Below the pieces are notes generated by a model. That model was not told the origin of the DNA. It saw only the letters and a program-made list of their open reading frames with translations, and did not search any database. From positions 1 to 64,000 of the forward strand of contig NZ_BEGX01000011.1 of NCBI RefSeq assembly GCF_002583555.1: a stretch of DNA of 64,000 bases. Direction: 5' to 3'. Positions within the stretch are counted from its first letter, which is position 1, and every line of letters starts with the position of its first letter. The translations under genes were made by a program, and so were the position numbers. Positions 61,412-64,000 of this stretch are shown here, piece by piece. This DNA is from Pseudonocardia sp. N23. GTDB lineage: Bacteria; Actinomycetota; Actinomycetes; Mycobacteriales; Pseudonocardiaceae.

Positions 61412-62493
61412 GAGCGGGCCCCTTCCGCGACGGGTGCCGCGACATCGGCGGCTCCGGGTGGCCGCGACCGGGAGCGACGCCGGTCGGCGTACCAGGCGGT
61501 GCCCGTGACCAGCAGGATCACCACGGCCTGGGTGGCGGTCACCAGGCCCGATGAGATCCCGACGCGGGCCTCGAGCAGACCGCCGCCCTGCCGTAGCGCG
61601 GCGAGCAGCAGCGCCGCCGGGATGCACCCGAGCGGCGAGTTGCGGGCGAGCAGCGCGACGACGATGCCGTCGAACCCGTAGCCGGCGGAGAACCCCGGAG
61701 CCAGGTTGGCGGCGGGCGCGGCAAGGACGAGCGACGACCCGGCGACGCCGGCGACGGCCGCCGACGCGCACAGCGCGGCGACCCCGACGAGCGTGGTGCG
61801 GGTGCCGGTGGCGCGGGCCGCCGACTCGTTCGCCCCGGTCAGCCGCAACCGGTACCCGACCACGGTCCGGCGCAGCACGTACGCCGCCACCAGCACCAGG
61901 ATGATCACCAGGATGATGTCGGCCCGCAGCGTCGTCCGCGGCAGCAGCACGGGCCAGCGTGCGGAGTCGGCGACGGACGCGCTCTGTCCGAGCGTCCCGG
62001 TCGGCTCCTCCATCGGGCCATTGGCCAGCCACGACACGACCTGGGTCATGATCAGCGTGAGCAGCAACGTCGCGATGAAGTCGTTGACCCCGCGACGAGC
62101 CCACAGCCACGCGGCGACCCCGCCGAGCAGTGCCCCGCCCACCGCACCGGCGAGCACCGCGATCGTCAGGTGCAGCACCGTCGGCAGGCCGGTGAGGTAC
62201 AGCCCGACGACGGCCGCGGTCGTCCCGCCGGCCAGGATCTGGCCTTCGAGACCGACGTTGAGCCTGCCCGCCCGCGACGCGATGACCCAGCCGATCGCGG
62301 CGAGCACGAGCGGCACGAACTTCGTCAGCGTCGCCCCGAACTGGGCCGGGCTGCCGAAGACGCCGTCCCACATCGCCGCGGCGGCCTTGCCGACGGGTGC
62401 TCCCGTGAGCGCGATGACCGCCAGCGACGCGGCCAGGGCGAGGACGACGGCGAGCACGCTCACCAGCAGTCCACGCAGCGCCTGCCGGTTCAT
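61408..62493 (-). CDS. ABC transporter permease, BMP/nucleoside (YufP/NupP) type
   Basis: A 361-residue permease with an N-terminal anchor helix. FGATLTKFVPLVLAAIGWVI and ASRAGRLNVGLEGQILAGG are the family signature. NDFIATLLLTLIMTQVVSWL and GYGFDGIVVALLARNSPLGC are the substrate-channel segments common to the group. Overlaps the genes on both sides by 4 bp, so the ATPase and both permeases are made together. Confidence 0.87.
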   Translation of the reverse strand: MNRQALRGLLVSVLAVVLALAASLAVIALTGAPVGKAAAAMWDGVFGSPAQFGATLTKFVPLVLAAIGWVIASRAGRLNVGLEGQILAGGTTAAVVGLYLTGLPTVLHLTIAVLAGAVGGALLGGVAAWLWARRGVNDFIATLLLTLIMTQVVSWLANGPMEEPTGTLGQSASVADSARWPVLLPRTTLRADIILVIILVLVAAYVLRRTVVGYRLRLTGANESAARATGTRTTLVGVAALCASAAVAGVAGSSLVLAAPAANLAPGFSAGYGFDGIVVALLARNSPLGCIPAALLLAALRQGGGLLEARVGISSGLVTATQAVVILLVTGTAWYADRRRSRSRPPGAADVAAPVAEGARS

Positions 62494-64000
62494 GCGACCA
62501 CCTCCTCCCCGGCGCCGTTGACCGCGGTCATCAGCTCTCCGACACGGTCGCGGGTCGCGTCGTCGGCATCGAGGACGGCGACGACGCGGCCACCCGACAT
62601 CACGGCGATCCGGTCGGACAGCGCGAAGATCTCGTCGAGCTCGGCGGAGAACAGCACGGTCGCGCCGCCGGCGGTCTTGTGCGCGTTGATCTGGGCGTGG
62701 ACGAACTCGATGGCGCCGACGTCGAGCCCGCGCGTCGGCTGTGCGGCGACCAGGAGGTCCGGCTCCCCGTACAGCTCGCGGGCCAGCACGATCTTCTGCT
62801 GGTTCCCGCCCGAGAGGCTCTCCACGGGCGTCTCCAGACCCGAGGTGCGCACGCCGAAGCGCTCGACGCGCTCGCTGCAGTGGCGCCGGATCCGGCCCTT
62901 GCGCAGCACCCCGTGGCGGCTGAACGCCTCGTCGCCGATGACCCGCATCATGAGGTTGTCCGTCACCGACAGCGGCAGCGCCAGCCCGTCGGCCTGGCGG
63001 TCCTCGGCGATCACGCCGGTGCGCCCCGGCCCGCCGCCCGGGGCGGTGACGAGCACCGTCCCGGCGGTGGGCGCGCGAACCCCGGCGAGGAGGTCGGCGA
63101 GCTCGCTCTGCCCGTTGCCCTCCACACCGGCGACGCCGAGGACCTCGCCCCCGCGCACGGTGAGGTCGACGGGGCCGAGGTCGCGGTCCCCGCGGTAACC
63201 GGCCAGTGTGAGGCCGGCGGCCTCGAGGACGACGGGCCCCGCCGCGACGACGGGCCGTTCGGTCCGCAGCACCACGTCGCGGCCGACCATCATCCGGGCC
63301 AGCTCCTCGGGCGCGGTGTCCCCGACCCGGACGGTGGAGACGACCTTCCCCCCGCGCATGACCGTGCAGCGGTCCGCGACGGCGGCGATCTCGCCCAGCT
63401 TGTGGGTGATGAGCACGACGGCCAGCCCCTGCGCCGCGAGCTCCTCCAGGACCACGGCGAGGCGCTCCCACTCGACCGGTGAGAGCACCGCGCTCGGCTC
63501 GTCGAGCAGGAGCACCCTGGCGTCGCCGAGCAGGCACTTGAGGATCTCGATCCGCTGCCGTTCCCCCACCGGCAGCAGCTCGACCGGGATGTCCGGGCGC
63601 ACCGGCATCCCGTGCCGCTCGCTCAGCTCGAGCAGCCGGGCACGGGTGCCCGCGGAGTCGAACCGCCGGCCTGCGCGCGAGCCCTGCGCGAGCGCGACGT
63701 TCTCCGTCGCGGTCATGTCGGGGACGAGCATGAAGTGCTGGTGCACGACACCCACCCCGGCCGCCCGCGCGGCCTCCGGATCGCCGGGAGGCAACGTCTC
63801 CCCGCCCACGACGACCTCGCCGGCGTCGGCCCGTACCAGCCCGGACAGGACCTTGACCAGCGTCGACTTACCGGCGCCGTTCTCGCCCAGCAGGGCGAGG
63901 ATCTCCCCGGGGCGGACGTCGAGGTCCACCTCGTCGTTCGCGACGAGAGCGCCGTAGGTCTTGGTCACGCCCCGGACCGACAGCGCCGCCGCGACGGCGC
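62490..64000 (-). CDS. ABC transporter ATP-binding protein with two ATPase domains (5' end cut)
   Basis: At least 503 residues with two nucleotide-binding domains, as in BmpA-type and ribose importers. The first has Walker A LLGENGAGKST and Walker B VLLLDEPSAVLSP. Its signature loop is LLPVGERQRIE, not the usual LSxGxxQ, as in many of this family. The second has a degenerate Walker A (GVEGNGQSE) and signature ESLSGGNQQK. The frame stays open through the window edge with a normal ALSVRGVTKTYG beginning, so the true start is just outside. Confidence 0.88.
   Translation of the reverse strand, partial: AVAAALSVRGVTKTYGALVANDEVDLDVRPGEILALLGENGAGKSTLVKVLSGLVRADAGEVVVGGETLPPGDPEAARAAGVGVVHQHFMLVPDMTATENVALAQGSRAGRRFDSAGTRARLLELSERHGMPVRPDIPVELLPVGERQRIEILKCLLGDARVLLLDEPSAVLSPVEWERLAVVLEELAAQGLAVVLITHKLGEIAAVADRCTVMRGGKVVSTVRVGDTAPEELARMMVGRDVVLRTERPVVAAGPVVLEAAGLTLAGYRGDRDLGPVDLTVRGGEVLGVAGVEGNGQSELADLLAGVRAPTAGTVLVTAPGGGPGRTGVIAEDRQADGLALPLSVTDNLMMRVIGDEAFSRHGVLRKGRIRRHCSERVERFGVRTSGLETPVESLSGGNQQKIVLARELYGEPDLLVAAQPTRGLDVGAIEFVHAQINAHKTAGGATVLFSAELDEIFALSDRIAVMSGGRVVAVLDADDATRDRVGELMTAVNGAGEEVVA

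Overview
The window is high-GC actinobacterial DNA. GTG starts are frequent, stop/start overlaps (ATGA, GTGA) are common, and several promoters sit so close to the start codon that leaderless transcripts are likely. A mycothiol-dependent DinB-like enzyme, F420-type luciferase-like oxidoreductases, an LAL-type LuxR regulator and a fused isobutyryl-CoA mutase fit a soil actinomycete. I would guess Pseudonocardia or a relative, but that is inference from gene content only.

Left region (1-11.7 kb) looks like an accessory catabolic island. It holds the start of a BoxC-like ring-opening enzyme (leftward), a GMC oxidoreductase, an aldehyde dehydrogenase broken by an internal deletion, an LAL regulator, a benzoate-CoA-ligase-like enzyme, an MHS-family transporter and a luciferase-like oxidoreductase. 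Together they suggest uptake and oxidation of an (aromatic) alcohol to an acyl-CoA. A 47-bp sequence is repeated upstream of the GMC gene and of the ligase gene. The region ends in IS3 and integrase remnants beside a CAT-anticodon tRNA.

11.8-16.1 kb is a decaying acyl-CoA cluster: a frameshifted citryl-CoA-lyase-like gene, an intact acyl-CoA ligase, an MHS transporter with two frameshifts and no start, and an IclR regulator with a frameshift. The divergent promoter between the last two is missing.

16.1-35.7 kb is mostly ordinary chromosome: small hydrolase and YjbR genes, a Tm-1-like/TIM-barrel/SRPBCC operon, a DoxX protein carrying about 20 eleven-residue amphipathic repeats, a ROK kinase, PhoD, GNAT, a TetR/DHA2 pump pair, a mycothiol enzyme, IcmF, a MarR/azoreductase pair with twin operators, an MFS remnant, a metal-receptor protein and a 3-hydroxyisobutyryl-CoA hydrolase. 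IcmF, the hydrolase and the later methylmalonate-semialdehyde dehydrogenase fit branched-chain acyl-CoA metabolism.

35.7-36.8 kb holds an AbiEi/DUF559 nuclease-like gene bracketed by two direct copies of a 54-bp imperfect palindrome. This is the best candidate for an undescribed mobile or defence unit.

36.8-53.6 kb carries several regulator-plus-target modules: a D-serine-deaminase-like enzyme with MFS and TetR, a sugar-lactone oxidase, NUDIX, a lipase-like hydrolase, TetR with a solitary Rieske oxygenase, a wrecked GH15 glucoamylase, a BioF2-like acetyltransferase, an Hyi/Gfo-Idh operon with a divergent LacI gene and two phased operators, MarR/DHA2, a SnoaL-like protein, a methyltransferase with a His-rich loop, and AraC.

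53.9-64 kb has an orphan family-5 solute-binding lipoprotein, DUF1905, methylmalonate-semialdehyde dehydrogenase, a TrzA-like amidohydrolase with an F420-type oxidoreductase, and a convergent BMP/nucleoside-type ABC importer (two permeases and a twin ATPase cut by the right edge). I saw no CRISPR array, rRNA or complete insertion sequence.
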